A stretch of 64,000 bases of DNA, from NCBI GenBank assembly GCA_030068145.1, contig JAPJBO010000600.1, forward strand, positions 1-64,000. The letters run 5' to 3'. This DNA is from Diplonema papillatum (Eukaryota; Euglenozoa; Diplonemea; Diplonemida; Diplonemidae). Below the pieces are notes generated by a model. It had not been told where the DNA came from and ran no database searches. It saw only the letters and a list, made by a program, of their open reading frames with translations. The position numbers and the translations under genes were made by a program. Shown one piece after another: positions 41,738 to 55,300 of this stretch; within the stretch, counting starts at the first letter, position 1; each line of letters begins with the position of its first letter.

Positions 41738-44700
41738 CTTTCGGACATCAGCGAGGGACAGCTGCGGCTTGTCGGCGTCGACGCCGGTTTGGACCGCGGC
41801 CCGCGCGATGAATGCGTCGATCTCCGCCGCGCGAGGGGTTCTGCCGGCGTGTGCGAACGACCGCGGCTTGACGTGCAGGACGAAGTCCCGCGCGCCCGCG
41901 AAGTAGTCCGCGTGGGTCTCTCCGCACGGCAGGCGCCGCCCCGCCCCGTGCAGCTCGGCGCACAACCCGGCGAACGCGGCCGACCGGATGACGGTGACCG
42001 CCACGTCGACGGCTTCGAGGGTGAAGGACAACGGCTGGACCCTCGATTGCAGCTCCTGGACGGTCACAGGCGAGATGCGAGGGACCGACGGGAGACGCAG
42101 AGCGACAATGTGGTCGCCCGGGAGGATCCCGGCGACGTCAGCCGGGGATCCCGGCAGAACGAAGTGGACGTACGGCATATGCCCGGAGTAAGACCGGATG
42201 CGGAGGCCTGTGGACGGCGGGATCGAGGGGGAACTGCCGTTCTGCGGGTCCGGCGTCGAAGGGTGGTGGGGCAGGTTGATGGCGGTGCCGGGCGGGTTCG
42301 AACCGTTTCCTTCGTACCGCTGGACGAGGTGATGCGAGAGCTGCGAGTCCGTCGACGACATGTTTTCGTCCGCGGATTCCGGCGAGCCGGCGGATTCTCG
42401 CTCTTCGGTGACGCCACGCCTCAACTTCAACTGCAGCGTCGTCAACGGCGACGACTTCCCGGCGTCGGTCCCCGAAACGGAAACCTCGAACGAGCCCGCG
42501 GAGGCACCGTCCGTCGGGTTGCTCCCTTCCGTCAGCTGCTTCCCTTTCCCCGCGCCCTCGAAAAACTCGCTCTCGCTTACCGCGCGGCTGAGGACCGAAG
42601 ACCGGGCATAGGGCGAGTCGTGGCCCACGCCCAGCAGCACGCCGCTCCGCCCGCTTTGCCCGCTTTGCCCGGGGGACAGCTTCCGAACGGTGGTCCCGGC
42701 GCGGGTCGCGAACGAGTTGTTGTCCTCGTCGTCGTCGGACGCGAACCCGCGGTTGTCCGACCACTCTTTGTGGGCGGCCAGCGGGGACAGCGTGCAGGAC
42801 GTGTTTCGGTTGACCGGCAGTTCCAGCGGCGTGACGACGGGTCTCGTCTGGAAAGAGGCAACCCGCCGCGCCTTCACGGCAGTGAGCTCGTCGCGCGTGT
42901 CGCGCTCGGATTCGCGGAGGACGTGGTTTTGGCGCTCGAGGTGCTGGAGCTGCTCGTCGAGCGCGGCTAGCCGTTCTTGCAGCTCGGCTTCCATCGCGCT
43001 CCCGGCGGTTTGGACCGCGAGGAACTCGGCTTCCGCTTGCTGCGCGGTGCGCGAGATGACCGATATCTTCGTCGCGAAGTCGTTGGTCTGGAACCGGACC
43101 TGGTTCTCCAGCTCGTCGATCGTTCTGTTCTTGCGGGCGACCTCCTCGGCGGCGGCCCGCAGCTTCGCGGTGAGGCTTTCGGTGGTCGCCCTCGACGCGT
43201 CGGCTTCCAACGCCCTGTCCGCGAGTTCCTCTTCCAACTCGGCGAGAGCCTCCCGCAGTTCGCGGACTGTTTCGGCGCTCGCCGTCCGGGCCGCGCGCTC
43301 CCTTTCGACGACGGCGGCCAGCTCGCGGCCCAGCACGTCGCGGCGCTGCTCGAGCCGCGCCGCCTTCTCCTTCAGCGCCGTTTCGGACGCCCGCGCGGCG
43401 TCGAGTTCCTCGCGCGCGGCCTCGCTGTGCTCCATCGCATCTTCCAGCTCGACCCGCGCCAGTTCCAGCTCTTTTTCGACCGCCGCGCACTTGCTCTCCA
43501 GCCCGCCCACTTTCGCCGCGAGCCCCGCGTTAGCGACCGTCTGGTCGTGCTGCCGCGCCTCGAGCGCGTCGATGGCCGCTTCGTTGCCGCGGACGGTCGC
43601 GGCCATGGCTTCGCACCGGGCTTCGGCCTCGCGTATCCGCGCCTGTTGCGCGTCGGACGTGCGGGAGAACCCGCCGGAGACCTCCTGCAAGGCGGCGACC
43701 TCTTTCTCGAGGGCGTGCCCACGCCGCATTGCGTCGGCGAGGCAGGTTTCGAGGTACTGGGCTGTCTGCGCCGTCTCGCTGGTGACGCGGCAGAGCTTTT
43801 CGGAGAGGGCCGCCTCGCTTTGGCACACTCCGTCGAGCTCGGCGGTGGTCGCGTTTAGGTTCTTCTGCGTCGTGTTCAGCTGGTCGCACAGCTCCCGCGC
43901 GCCGGCCGCCGCCTTGTCGGAGAGCTGCTGGTGATCGCTGCGGAGTTGTTCGACCGCGGCCTTATGGCGGGCAGCGTGCCGTTGCTCCCGGTCGACCGCT
44001 TCCCGCAGCCCTCGCTCGGCCGCCTTCAGCTGCTCGCACAGCGACTCGATTTTGTGGCGCTTCCGCGCGTTTTCCGACGCGTGCGCGTCTCGCTCGCGCT
44101 CCGCCTCGTCCAGCTGCCCGCGCACGCGGCTGAGCTCGGCGCGGGTCCCGTCGAGGTCTGCTTCCGACCGAGCGAGGGCTGCAGCCTGCGAGGAAAGGGA
44201 GGCAGCCGCCTCCTTCGACTGGGCATCGAGCGCCGCCTGCAGGCGCTTCACGCGCGCCTTTGCCGCGTCTCGGTCGCCTCGGGCGTCGGCCAGCGCGGCG
44301 TCGCGCGCCTCCAAGTCGGTTTCGGCGCGGGTCCGGACAGCCTGAGAGGCGGCTGCTGCGTCGGCGAGTTCTTTGATGTGCTCCCGGCACTTCTTGATCT
44401 CGCCAGCCCCCGCGGCAACCTCGCCTTTAAGCCGCTCCGTCTCCGAGCGGTGTGCCGCTTCGAGGTCCCGGGCCGCCGCCTCGGCGGTTTGACGGGCGTG
44501 CGCGTGTGCGTCGTCCGCCGCGTGTAGGCGCTCGAGCCCGTCGGCAACCTCCCGGGCTGCTCTTCCGGCGGTTGCGTGCACTCTCCACGCGTGGTATACC
44601 GCGGAGGCGGCGCGCACGGCGCCGCGCCGCCGCAGGTGCTCCGCCGCCGCGGCCCGGCGGGCCCGCAGCCGGCGCCGCGCCCGGTTGGCCGCCAGCTTCG

Positions 44701-47700
44701 CGAAGCCGGCCGCCAGCAGCGCGCGCCGCGCGCGAGCTTCGAGGCGGAGCGCGGCCGCTTGGAGCCGCGATCGCCGCCGTTCCGCCGCGACGAAACAGCG
44801 CCACGATTGGTAGTACCTCACGACGGTCGACTGGGTACGCTCGCTGCCCAGCCGTGCTGCCAGCGCACGCCTGGCGTCCGCCTTCGCGGCGTTGGCCGAT
44901 CCGAGTAAGCGTGTGTGCTGCACGGCGGTCCCCTCGGTAAGCGTGTCGTACTCCTTGCTCTTCCGCCGCTCGACAGCGAACCCGCGCCAGCGGGCAAACC
45001 GCTCGCCCGCCGCCAGCCTGCGGGCTGCGGCCGCCAGGGCCGCGGCCGCCGCCGCGCGCCCACGGGCGCTCCGCTGCTCCAACCGCAGCTTGGCGGCACC
45101 CACCGCACGGCCCGCCGCCAGCGCGGCCCAGCACCGGGCGAGCGTCGCGGCCGCTGTCCGCGATTCGAGTGCGGCGGCCCGCCGGCGATGGATTTCGGCC
45201 TTCCGCCGGCCCTCGCGCTGCGCGTCCGCCGTCGCCTCTACGGACCGGGCGTAAGCGTCACGCTCGGCAGCTGCCTGGGCGGAATCGAGGGCTTCCCGGG
45301 TTTCGTGCAACTCGTCAAGCGCCGCCCGTCTTTCGGCCTCCGCCGCCGCCAGCTTCTCTCCCGCCGCCGCTGCGTCGGCTTGCAACCGAGCAACGCCTTC
45401 TGCGGCGTCGCGCGAGCGGCGAAGGGCAGCTTCCAATTCGGCAACCTGGCTGGCCAGATCCTTGTTCTCCTTCGCGGCGGCGGCAGCGAGGGACTCGAAG
45501 CGGCGTTCGGCGTCGAAGTGGCCGGCTGACTCCGCGCGGGCGGCGGCGAGGAGATTGGTGGAGCGCTCGAGGTCCGAGGAGAGGCGGCCGGCTTCTTTCC
45601 GGGCGGCCGCGGCCGCCACGTCGGCCGCGGCCGCGGCTCGCCGGCACTCGGCCAACCCGCCGCGCTCCTCCGAAAGCGCCGCGCGGACTTCTTTGAGGGT
45701 CGCCGCCTGCACGGCGGCGGCGCCGTCCTTCGCGCGCTCGGCTTGCTCCAGGGCTGCGACCGCCCGCTTCAGCTCGCCCGCTTCGGCTTCGAGGGACAAC
45801 GCCCGGGATTCCGCGTCTGCCTGGATGCGGGACAACTCAGCGACGGTCCGGCGCAGCGTTTCGGCTGTTTTTTGCTCGGATGTATGTGCGCGGAGGAGTG
45901 CGTGGATGCGCAGCTTTCCGAAGCACGGGGCCAGGTACCCGGCGGCACGCCACCGCCTGTCAGCGTATGCGGCGAACGCCGCCGCCTTCGCGGCCGCGGC
46001 GCGGCGCGGCCGCGCCGCGGCCAGCGCAGCAAGCCGCGCGTACCGCCGGTGGACCAGCAGGTGGCGGTGGGTCGCAGCCAGCGCGGCGGCTGCGCGGACC
46101 TGCGTCGCCTCGCGCGCGCCCTGCAGCCGCCTGGCGGCCGCTGCGCGGCCGCTTGCGGCCGCGTGCACGCGCAGCGAGTGGAACCCGCGGCGGAGCGCCT
46201 CGCGGGCGTTGGCCGCGTGCAGCGCGCCGGCGGCGGCGCTGCGCGCCCTGCCTACCCGTGCCGCTAGCCGGGACGCCGCCAGGGCGCGGAACCCCGCCCG
46301 CAGCAGCCGGCAGCGTGCCTGTCCCGACATGCAGCCCGCGAGCTCCCGCGCCGCCCGCCGTCGCTCGCGCCGCACAGCGGCGCGGGCGGACAACGCAGCG
46401 TACCACCGCGCTCGAACCGGGGCTTCACAGCCCCGGGCGAGTACTACGGCCACCGCGGGGAGGAACGACGGCGGACCCCGCGCCGCTTGAACCTCGCACG
46501 GCGGCGCAACGGCGTCCGCCCGGCGGCCCGCCGCAAGCGCCCGCCACGCGTGCAGCCACGAGTACGCGGAGCGCAGCAGCAGGCGGGCCGTCGCGGCCGC
46601 CAGCGCGCCGCACTTGGCCGCTTGCTCCCTCCTTTTGGCCGCGGCGCGGCGGGTTTCGGCGCGCGCCGCCGCCAGCGTGCCGTTGTACCGGGTCTCGTCG
46701 AGCTCGCTGCCGGCGGCGGACAGCCGGCTCCGCAGCTCGGCCGCCTCGGCGTCGGCCCGGCGCAGCCGGGCGTCCGCTTCCCTTGCCGCCGACCGCTCCC
46801 TCGCTCGGCCGGCTTCGCTGTTTGCCAGCCGCACCGTGCCTTCGTGCAGCTGTTCCCCGAGGCTCCGCAGACGAGCGTCACGCTCGTCGATTGCACGCTT
46901 CGCGGCGGCGTCTCTTTCCGCGGCGGCGGCTGCCGCCGCCGCCTTGTCGGCGGCGGCCGCCGCGAGGTCGTTGAGGAAGGCGGCGGCGTCCGCCCTTGCG
47001 ACGGCGTGCAGCCGCCGCGCCTCGGCCAGCGCGCGTTCCGCGGCGGCCGCGCTGCCCCGCAAGGAGTCCAGGCGCCGCTCGGAAACGGCGGACGCCGCCG
47101 AAAGAAGCCACCTCCGGTACGCCCGTGCGACGAGGCGGGCCGCGGGCGCGGCCGCGAGCGCCGCCGCGGCCGCGGCCCGCCTGCTCCGCAGCCGTGCCGC
47201 GGCCGCGTGCCCGCGTAGGGCCTCGAACCGGCGCCGCAGCAGCAAGCCGGCTGCGCGGACTGCCTGCGCCGGCAGCCCTCGCCGGATCCTCGCCCCGCGG
47301 AGGTGGGCCAGCAGCTTCCGGTAGCAGCCGAGCGCGAGCCGCCGCGCTGCCGCGGCGGCGACGGCGGCCGCGGCCGCGTGCCGCGCCTTGCCCCGTGCCA
47401 GCACCCTCTCCCCCACCTCCGCTGCGCACCGCCTGAGCTCGGTCAATTCGCCTTCCGCGATGTTCAGCTCCCGCTGGAGGCGTTCCGCGTCGTGCTTCGC
47501 CGACGCGAGGCTGGCCACCTCCGCTGCAAGCCTGGCGGCGTCGGCTTGTAACGTGGCGTGGTCTGCGGCGAGGGACGCAACGCGTGCTTCCAACGCGGCG
47601 ATGGCATCGGAGTGTTCGGCCCGCTCGCCGTTCAGTCGGTTGACGGTTGCGAGCAACTCGTCCTCCTTCGCCTCGAGGAGGCGCTGGACGGACGCCAGCT

Positions 47701-49368
47701 CCTCCCCCCGCCGCGCCGCCTCCGCTGCGAGCCTGGCGGCGTCGGCTTGCGACGTGGCGCGGTCTGCGGCGAGGGACGCAACGCGTGCGTCCAACGCGGA
47801 GTGTTCGGCGCGCTCTCCGTTCAGACAGCCGACGGTTGCGATCAGCTCGTCCTCCTTCGCCTCGAGGAGGCACTGGACGGACGCCAGCTCCTCCCCCTGC
47901 CGCGCCGCCTCCGCTGCGAGAGAAGCAACGCGTGCTTCCAACGCAGCGACGGCGTCGGAGTGTTCGGCGCGCTCTTCGTTCAGACAGCCGACGGTTGCGA
48001 TCAGCTCGTCCTCCTTCGCCTCGAGGAGGCACTGGACGGACGCCAGCTCCTCCCCCCGCCGCGCCGCCTCCGCCGCCAAGTCGGCGGCCTCCGCCGCCGC
48101 CCGCTCGCTCTCGGCGGCAAGCGCCGCCGCCAGCGCGCCGGCTTCCTCCCGCCCAGCGTCGGCGGCGCGCAGGCGGGCCAGTTCCACGCGGTCGCGCCGG
48201 GCCTCGGCGCACGCGGCGTCGGCGGCCCGCGCCGCCGCCAACTTTTCGTCCGCAGCCCGCCGCGCCGCGGCCGCGTGCCGCTCCTCTGCTGCGGCGGCGG
48301 CCGCCGCCGCCCGCTTGGCGCGGCGGCGGCCCGCGTGGCGGCGGAGGGTGTGGTATCCGCGGGCGGCGGCGGCGAAGACGGTGAGCTTCGCGAGGCAAGC
48401 CGCCGAGGAACGAGAGTAGGCCTGCGCCCGGTTGTGGACGGCGGCGAAGCTGGCGGTCAGCGCCGCGTGGGCGGCGTCAGCCTCCTGCACGCGGGCGCGC
48501 AGCAGCCCAGAGACGGTCACCTGGGTTTCCGCGGCCACGCGGATTTCCCGCTCGCGGTCCCGGGAGCGAACGGCGGCCGCCAACTGGTCCTCCGCCCGCC
48601 GGGCGGCTTCCCGCAGGCGCGCGGCGGTCTTGCCACGCGTGACGGCCGCCCAACCGCGGTAGGCGCCGCCGAGCCGTGCCAGCCGCGCGGCCAGCCCCGC
48701 CCAGCGGTCGACCGCCGCCTCCCGCTTGCCCGCCCACCGCGCCGCCGACGCGCGCTCGAGGCCCGCCTGGTACGTGGCGTCGCGCAGCCCGGCGCGCAGC
48801 CCGGCGCACGCACGCTCCGCCGCTTCGCGGCGGTGCTCAGCGCCGGCCAACGCGCCTTCGGCGGCCAGCGCGCGGGCCTCCGCCGCCGCCAGCCGCGCCT
48901 CCGCGCCGTCCGCGCGGCGGTGGCTCGCGCCCAGCTGCGTGCGAACAGCCGCGCCCGCTCGGGCCGCCGGCAGCCGCGCCCAGCGGCCGAAGGGCCGGGA
49001 GAGGAGAAGGAGGCAGGCTGCACGGCACAGCGCCGCCGCGGCGCCGCCGCGCGCGTGCTCGGCGCGCCGCGCGAGCCGGTCGCGCTCGGCGCGGGCCGCG
49101 CCCGCGCGCTGCGAGTGCCGGCGGTGGACGCCCGCGGCTTCGGACTTCCGCAGGAGGCGGGTGTACGCCCGTGACAACAAGCCCCGGCAGACGCCGCGGG
49201 CGACGCAGTCCAAGGCGGCGGGGAGCAGGGTCCTTCTCACCGCGTCCTTCCCCCGCTGCTCGGCGGCGGCTACGGCCGCGGCTTGGCCTTCGGTTCGCGC
49301 GTCCATCCCGGCGCGCAGCGACTCGATCGCGGCGTGCGCTTCGTCGAGCTCGCGCTGCAGCCGCAAAC
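41738..49368 (-). CDS. Giant coiled-coil/PDZ protein, exon 2 (7.6 kb)
   Basis: The exon completes a Gly codon (G + GT) and encodes residues about 443-2986. It is Ala, Arg and Glu-rich, almost wholly helical. About 500-2050 carry many short motifs with aromatic residues (AYRGWAAVTRG, YYQSWRCFVAAERRR, VYHAWRVHATAGRA, CYRKLLAHLR) that recall Sfi1-like or IQ-like helical repeats. Residues about 880-1075 are a threefold repeat (ASVQCLLEAKEDELIATVGC). About 2050-2600 is coiled coil with heptads, about 2610-2800 is disordered, and a PDZ domain lies at about 2830-2890 (HFVLPGSPADVAGILPGDHI). The donor is GTTTGTG. Such architecture suggests a cytoskeletal scaffold, for example at basal bodies; this is inference. 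Confidence 0.85.
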
Positions 49369-50234
49369 CTGCTTGGGTGCTGATCTATTTTTCCCCGACG
49401 ACATGGCCAGACTAGTTCGCCAAGGGGGAGGCGGTTTGTTCCTTTTGCGGTAGGTCTCTACCATAAGGGTTGTTTGGGTTCAGAAATTATGGATGCACAC
49501 CTCGTTTATTTCTAGTATTTTGTAGTGGGTGGTTTTGTGACTCAACTGGTTAGCACATGGGAAAGAGAGAGAGAGAGAGAGAGAGAGGAGTTAGAGTGTA
49601 TGGACTCTCTTTCCGAGGAGTTCCCGGTCGCCTTACTACTACCCCGTACTTCTACGACGGGCGCAGGTCTGGATGGCGGCATCGATGATGGCACAGCCAG
49701 ATGCGTTCTGGATGAAGTCCTGCCTTTTTTGCTTGTTCCACTCAGTGTGCGCGCGATCAGCCGGCTTGCCGGCCGACTAAAAATTGCGAGCCTTTTTTTT
49801 ACCGGCAGACTCGCACAAAATCAGCCGATTTTTAAGTGTAAGCTTTGGCTACGCCGCCCATGGAGCGAAATCAGCTTGACGCACAACCCGAGCAAGATGT
49901 GAATCAAGATGTTGTCGCAAAACCCGTCTGATCGGCTGATTATCAAGAACTTTTTCCGGCTGAAATCAGCCGCTTTTTTCCTTCGCGCGAACACTGCTTC
50001 CACTTGGTGTTTCCGACGATCCCGTGGGACGCAGACTGGTGTCTTTCGACCTTGTGATTGTCTTGTGGGGGAAGCTTGGTGCTTGTAGTCGGTCGGCGGG
50101 GTAGAAAGCGTTACAGTGTCGGGCTAGACTTTGCTTAACGGTTTTGCGTTTCAGGCGAAATTCGCTCAGTTCAGCTGCCTGTGGGGCGTTCTTTTTGCCG
50201 TTCGCGACGCAAAAAAAAAAAAAGGAAAGCAAAC
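49369..50234. other. Intron 1 of the giant gene
   Basis: 866 bp between donor GTTTGC and acceptor CAAGCAG. It holds a partial family F repeat (49555-49680, with a GA run) and several ATCAGCCG/CGGCTGAT motifs (49758-49975) that could pair. No coding sequence. Confidence 0.7.
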
Positions 50235-51561
50235 CTGATTTTTGAGCGCGAAGCAGGTCGGTCTTGAGGGACAGGCACCGCTTGCCCGCCGCCGCCGCCT
50301 CGTCCTCGCGCGCGGCGGCCGCCGCCTCGGCGGCGTCGAGCCGCGCGCGGAGCGACCTTTCGCTCGCCTCCAGCGCCTTCGCGTAGTGGCGCGTGTCGGC
50401 CAAGTCGCAGACCGCCTTCACCGCCTGGCGGTCGGCGGCGACGGCTCGGTCCGTCAGCGAGGCGGATTGCCGGGTCGCAGCGCGGAGGCTCGCGTCAGCT
50501 TCGGACAGCTGCGCGCGAAGGTGTGCGGCCAACGAGTCCGAGGCTTGCTTGTCTTTCAGCCGCTGGTCGGCGAGCGCGTCGGCGTCGATCACGCGGGACT
50601 CGGCCCGCTCCAAGGCGGCCTCCATAGCTTCGGTCTGCAGGACAGCCCGCTCTGTAATCCGGTTCGTCTCCTTCAACGTCTCGTTCAGCCTCGCTTCCAA
50701 CGCGGAATTCGTCGATCGAAGCTTTTCGGCCGCGGCTTTGTACCGGCGGGCTTCGGACTCGGCGGACTCTTGATTCCGCTCGAGTTTGACGAACTCCGAC
50801 ATGGTCCGATGCAGCTTCCCCGTCGCTGTTTCAGCCGCGGCCGCCGCTTTGTGGTACGCGCCGTCCGACGCGGACAGCTTCGCTTCCAAGTCGCGAACCT
50901 TCGCTTTCAGTGTAGCCGTCGAGTCGTTGGACTGCGCCCGCGCTGCGTTCAGAGCAGACTCGGCGTCCGTGAGCCTCGCTTGGAGTTTCGCGGTGGAAAC
51001 GGCTGATTTTTGCAGCCCGCTGAGCTCTTTGGCGAGCTCTGCGTTGCGGGACTCCGTGGAACGGATCTTCGAGTACGCCTCCGCGAGCTGCCCCGTGGCC
51101 TTGGCCAGGGCGTCGTGCGCGTCTTTGCTCTCCTTTTCCAGCTTCTCGCACGCGGCGGCCGACGCGCGCGCCTCAGCCCGCAACGCGCCTTTGCCCTCCG
51201 TCGCATCCTTCACGACCGCGGCCAGATCCTCCTTCTGCTGCTGGAACTCGGCTGCGGCCTTCTTCCGCTCCTTCATCGCCGCGCCCTTCAGCAGCACCTG
51301 CAGCGTCTTGACTTCTTCGTCGCGGGATTCGCAGTGTTCGCATCTCCGCTCGGGTTTCCCCGCCGGCCGTTCCCTCGCCACTTCGCTCCATAGGTCCTCG
51401 ACCTCTCTTTTCAAGTCGTCCTGCGTCGCCCGCACGTCTAACAGCAACGCGTCGTCCCCCGAGCTCGCGGTCCGGCTCAAATACCCCGCCCGCGGCCTCC
51501 TGCCGCCCTTCCGGCCCGCGCGCAGCCCGTCCGGATTTTCATCCCCGCCGCCACTTGGCAT
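50235..51561 (-). CDS. Giant coiled-coil/PDZ protein, exon 1 (N-terminus)
   Basis: ATG at 51559-51561 opens MPSGGGDENPDGLRAGRKGG, a basic disordered start. A CxxC pair (RRCEHCESRDEE) lies at about 94-97. From about 100 to 442 the sequence is an uninterrupted coiled coil (KERKKAAAEFQQQKEDLAAV, ARLTDAESALNAARAQ). The donor GTTTGC leaves one base, and joining to 49368 restores Gly443 then LRLQRELDEA without a break. The four exons together give about 3091 residues. A further upstream exon cannot be excluded. Confidence 0.85.
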
Positions 51562-52360
51562 GCGCCCGCCAGCCCAGTCCGCGGCGGCCTATGCTGGGAC
51601 CCGTGCTTCGTTTGCCGGTGCCGGGTCTGCCCGGTTGGAGGCCGGTGGGTGGACTTCTTCTTTTTTTCCCCCTGGTCACCCCACTCAGGACCTTATGTAG
51701 CCAATTCTTTTTGTTGAAGAGCGATGATTCTGACCACACCGATACCATCTGGTCGTTATCGGTTATTCGAACTGTTCCTTCCCCCCTGGCCTCATCCATT
51801 GACCTGACCATCAATCGAAGCCAAATAATCTCCGACATGAATGCCCTCCTCAGGGCCAGTGTGCAACACCAGCGCTGGCAAAGCAGACTTCTGCCGAGTG
51901 CCCCCGTAGCCCAATCGGATTTTCATTTCACCCCCCACACCCGGGGCAGCGGTTTGGGGTGCTTCCGAGTTTACTTTACCGCCGCCACTTGGCAGGGCCG
52001 CTGTGGATTGACTTGCATCGTTCTTCGCTGTGCCGGGAATATGAGTGCTGCAACGAGAAAGAGACAGAAATCAACTGAGACAGGGTCAAACTGGTGACTT
52101 GAACCGCAGCGCTCCGCCAGTCGGCGGGTGGCATGTGGACTTCTGCCAGAGTGCCCGAAGGGAAGGGAGATTTGGTCAAGCACCCGACGACAGCCTGAGG
52201 TCTTCACGCAGAAGGTTAATGTGCTGGTGAGTGGCTTTACAGAAGGAAGCGACCGATGATTCAACTCTGATTCACTCTGGATGGGCACGATTTCTGAAAG
52301 CAACGCATTGCACTACCCTCCCGGTGGCGCGTCTGGCTGAAAGGCATGAGGACAATGCAC
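51562..52360. other. Intergenic between two minus-strand genes
   Basis: About 800 bp with no supported coding sequence or repeat family. The 5' end of the giant gene and the 3' end of its neighbour face each other here in head-to-tail order. Confidence 0.5.
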
Positions 52361-55300
52361 TTAGGATGCAGCAGTCGTTGCCAGTATCGCGTCAACATCC
52401 GGAAGCTTCGAGGAACTGATGGACAGCAACTGATAGTAGTTTGCGATGTGCTGCGGGTTGTAAAAAGTGCCATGGGCGAGGGCGTGGTCCTCGAGACGGC
52501 TGTACAGACCCGGATGTGCAAGCCCCGCGCCGGCAAAGGCTAGGATGGCGGTAGTGTACGATGTTTCCGCCTCTGCTTCCGGCGGCTCTTCGTCAACCGC
52601 TCCGACAAGCCGATTGGCACAAGTCATGAGCACGCCGAGAGTGTCGGCTTCTACGACCAAGTGCTGCTTCACGAAGGTGGACAGGAGCATGATGATGTCG
52701 GAATGGTGCAGGTTCGGGTCGCGGGCCGCCCGGTCCGCGGCGGGGTACAGCTTCTCGAACAGGGCCAGGTTCTGTAGCTCCAGCAGCCAGTACACTTTGC
52801 AGATGCCGACCAGCTCGCGGCTCTGCACGCGCATAGGCCGGTTGAAAGCTTCGGACATGACGTGGCGGACGAGCGTTTCGACGTTGCCAGACACGCAGTC
52901 GATACGGGGCCTCTCTCCGCTGCTGGGCGTACGGGGCGAGCGGCAGAAGGACGCGACTATTGCAAGGGAGTCCAGCTGTTCACGGAAGCTGAGGTGGTAC
53001 GGCCAGTGTTCTGCGATGGCTTCGAGGAGGAAGTTGTACCGACCTTCTGCATTGTGCAGCCCGCGGAGGACCATCCCTCGAACGGTCATGAATGCTTCGT
53101 CAAAGTGAAGAGAAGCCCTGCGAGGGTTGTCAACCTCCATTTTGTGATCGACGCCGCGTGCAACTGTACGCAGCGGGCTCGTGGTGGCGGAAGGCCTGCG
53201 GCTGCCGGCGTTGCCCAGCAACGCGACGAAGAATTCCAACGCGCTGTCCGGAATCCACGACGAAGACTCGGGGACTTTGGCCCTCACGAACTCCGCATCA
53301 GCGAGCAGCGACCCCACGCTCCGGTGGCGGAAAGCCACGCTCTTGAAGTCCGATCGGTCCGACACCGCTTCCACCGTGCCCCGCCCCAGCTCGGTCAAGC
53401 GGCGAAACAGGGCGTCTCCCGCCGCGTCCTCGTCCGGGCTCCCGGCCCCTTTGCCGCTGGCCGCCCGCTCCTTCTCCAGCAGCACCCGCAGGCCGGCCTG
53501 CAGGACCGTGAAGCCCTCCTCTCCCAGCCGCATCGACGCCTCCCTCCCCGTGTCCCCGTCGCCGAGCTCCCTGTAGAGCCGTTCGACCACCATCGCGTAC
53601 GCGTCCAGCAGCTCCCAGATGCTGACCCGTCTTCGCTCTGTCATCTCTGCGAGCATGCTCGACAGCGCGCGCCGGAACAGGGGATCCAGCGCCCCGCGGT
53701 CTAAGTCGCGGGCCGCGAACCTCTGAATGGTGAACAACGCCTGCGCCGCCATGACCAAGTCGTACGCCCGTATTCCGTCGGTGCCCTCCAGCCACTCCAG
53801 CAGGGCGACCGCGTACTGCTTGAAGACGGGGCAGGGCCGGCCGCCAGGGTCGGAAATCGCTCTGCCGCGGCAGAGCTGCGTCAGGCGGTGGGAGAACAGC
53901 CGCGCGTCGCGGGAGACGCCACGCGCGTTGTGGGCGTTCCGCGCCTGCCGCGCGAGCAGCGCGCGCATGTGCTCGGCTGCCGCGGAGAGCTGCCGCCGGA
54001 TCCTGGCCGGCCACCCCCTCGGGAGCCACAGGCAGTGGGTCAGGTACGCCGCGAGCCCGTTCAGGTTCTCCGGGATCGGCGCGTAGTCACTCAGGTTGGC
54101 GAGCACCCCGAACAGGCCGGGCCCTCGGTCCGCGGGGTTGTCGAACGCCCCCTTCGACGCCGCCAGCTGCACTTTCCGCTTCGCCACCGCGGTCCAAGCA
54201 CGCAGCGCCGTGAAGGAAACATGCTCGGGCATGCTCCGCACCGCCTCCGGCGTGGAGAAGTGGTCGGCGCAAATGCCCAGGACCCGTTCCGCGACATCGG
54301 GCGAGGGGCAGTACGAGAACAAGTCCACGATCCCGATGGCTTCCACACGCGTGGGCGAGGCTCTGCAGTTGAGCACGAGCAGGCGGCTGAGGGAAACGAA
54401 CAGCTCGTGAGCGGCCGTCGTCGACAGAGAAAGCTTCGGGGCCGCTTTGAACAGAGAAGTTAACGCGGCGACGAGCCGCCTGATGTCCTTGGCCGTGGCT
54501 CCTGCCGTGTTGGGTATTGTGGTCCCCCTGTACAGCCCGGCGGTGTTCACGTCTTGAATTGTGCTGTGCGAAAGCGCTGCTTCGACGGCTTCGACGTGCC
54601 GCCAGCGCACCTGGTCCCCCATGGTCGCCAGCACCCGCGCAAACCAAGCAAGCTCCCGGATGCCCGGCAGGTCGTTGTTTTCTTCCTGGAGAGCCGCGTC
54701 CTCTCCTCCAAACATCTCCCAGTGCCGAGTCAACGGGGACACAGCGACCTGTGAGCCGCCGTCGACGCCGCGGCCACTGTACGCCGCGGCTGACCCAACG
54801 CTGCGAGGCGAACCGGGATCGACGGCTAAGCCCGGCTGCGATGCTGCCGGTTCAGGGGCGATGCACGTTGTTTTATCGCGGGTCAGCTGCGCGAAGTGGT
54901 CGCACAGGCGCACCTTTTGCGGGATGAACGAGTCGGCTGTGACCGAGAACGCGTACAGCACACGCGCGGTCTCCCGGAGGGTCAACTGCCGGACGTCCAC
55001 GGTTGCCAGCGCCTCCGTGAGGAGGTGCCAGAGCTTTTCGTGGTCGGGGAGGATCTTCACGAACGACAGGGAGTACAGCCACCACGAGATCGACGCGGGG
55101 TCGGCGCACAGCGCCTTCCTATTGCGGGCGAGGTTGTCCCGGATGGCGTCTGGCAGCGAGCGGCGAGTAGGTGCCGGCTGCCGGCCGTCGCGGTCTTTTT
55201 CCCCGGGGGTTTCGCTCAGGGCAGGCTCCAGCAGGTGGGCGCGCAGGTGCGCTGCGAGGGTGGTGAGGCACGGGTCGGCGCGGGGGGGCGTGGTCCGGAC

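Noticed and set aside
42138..43490. 450-codon frame antisense-phase within the giant exon, and many similar frames at 43-49 kb
   Set aside because: Shadows of the GC-rich coiled-coil coding frame; Arg/Gly/Ala-rich with no start context.
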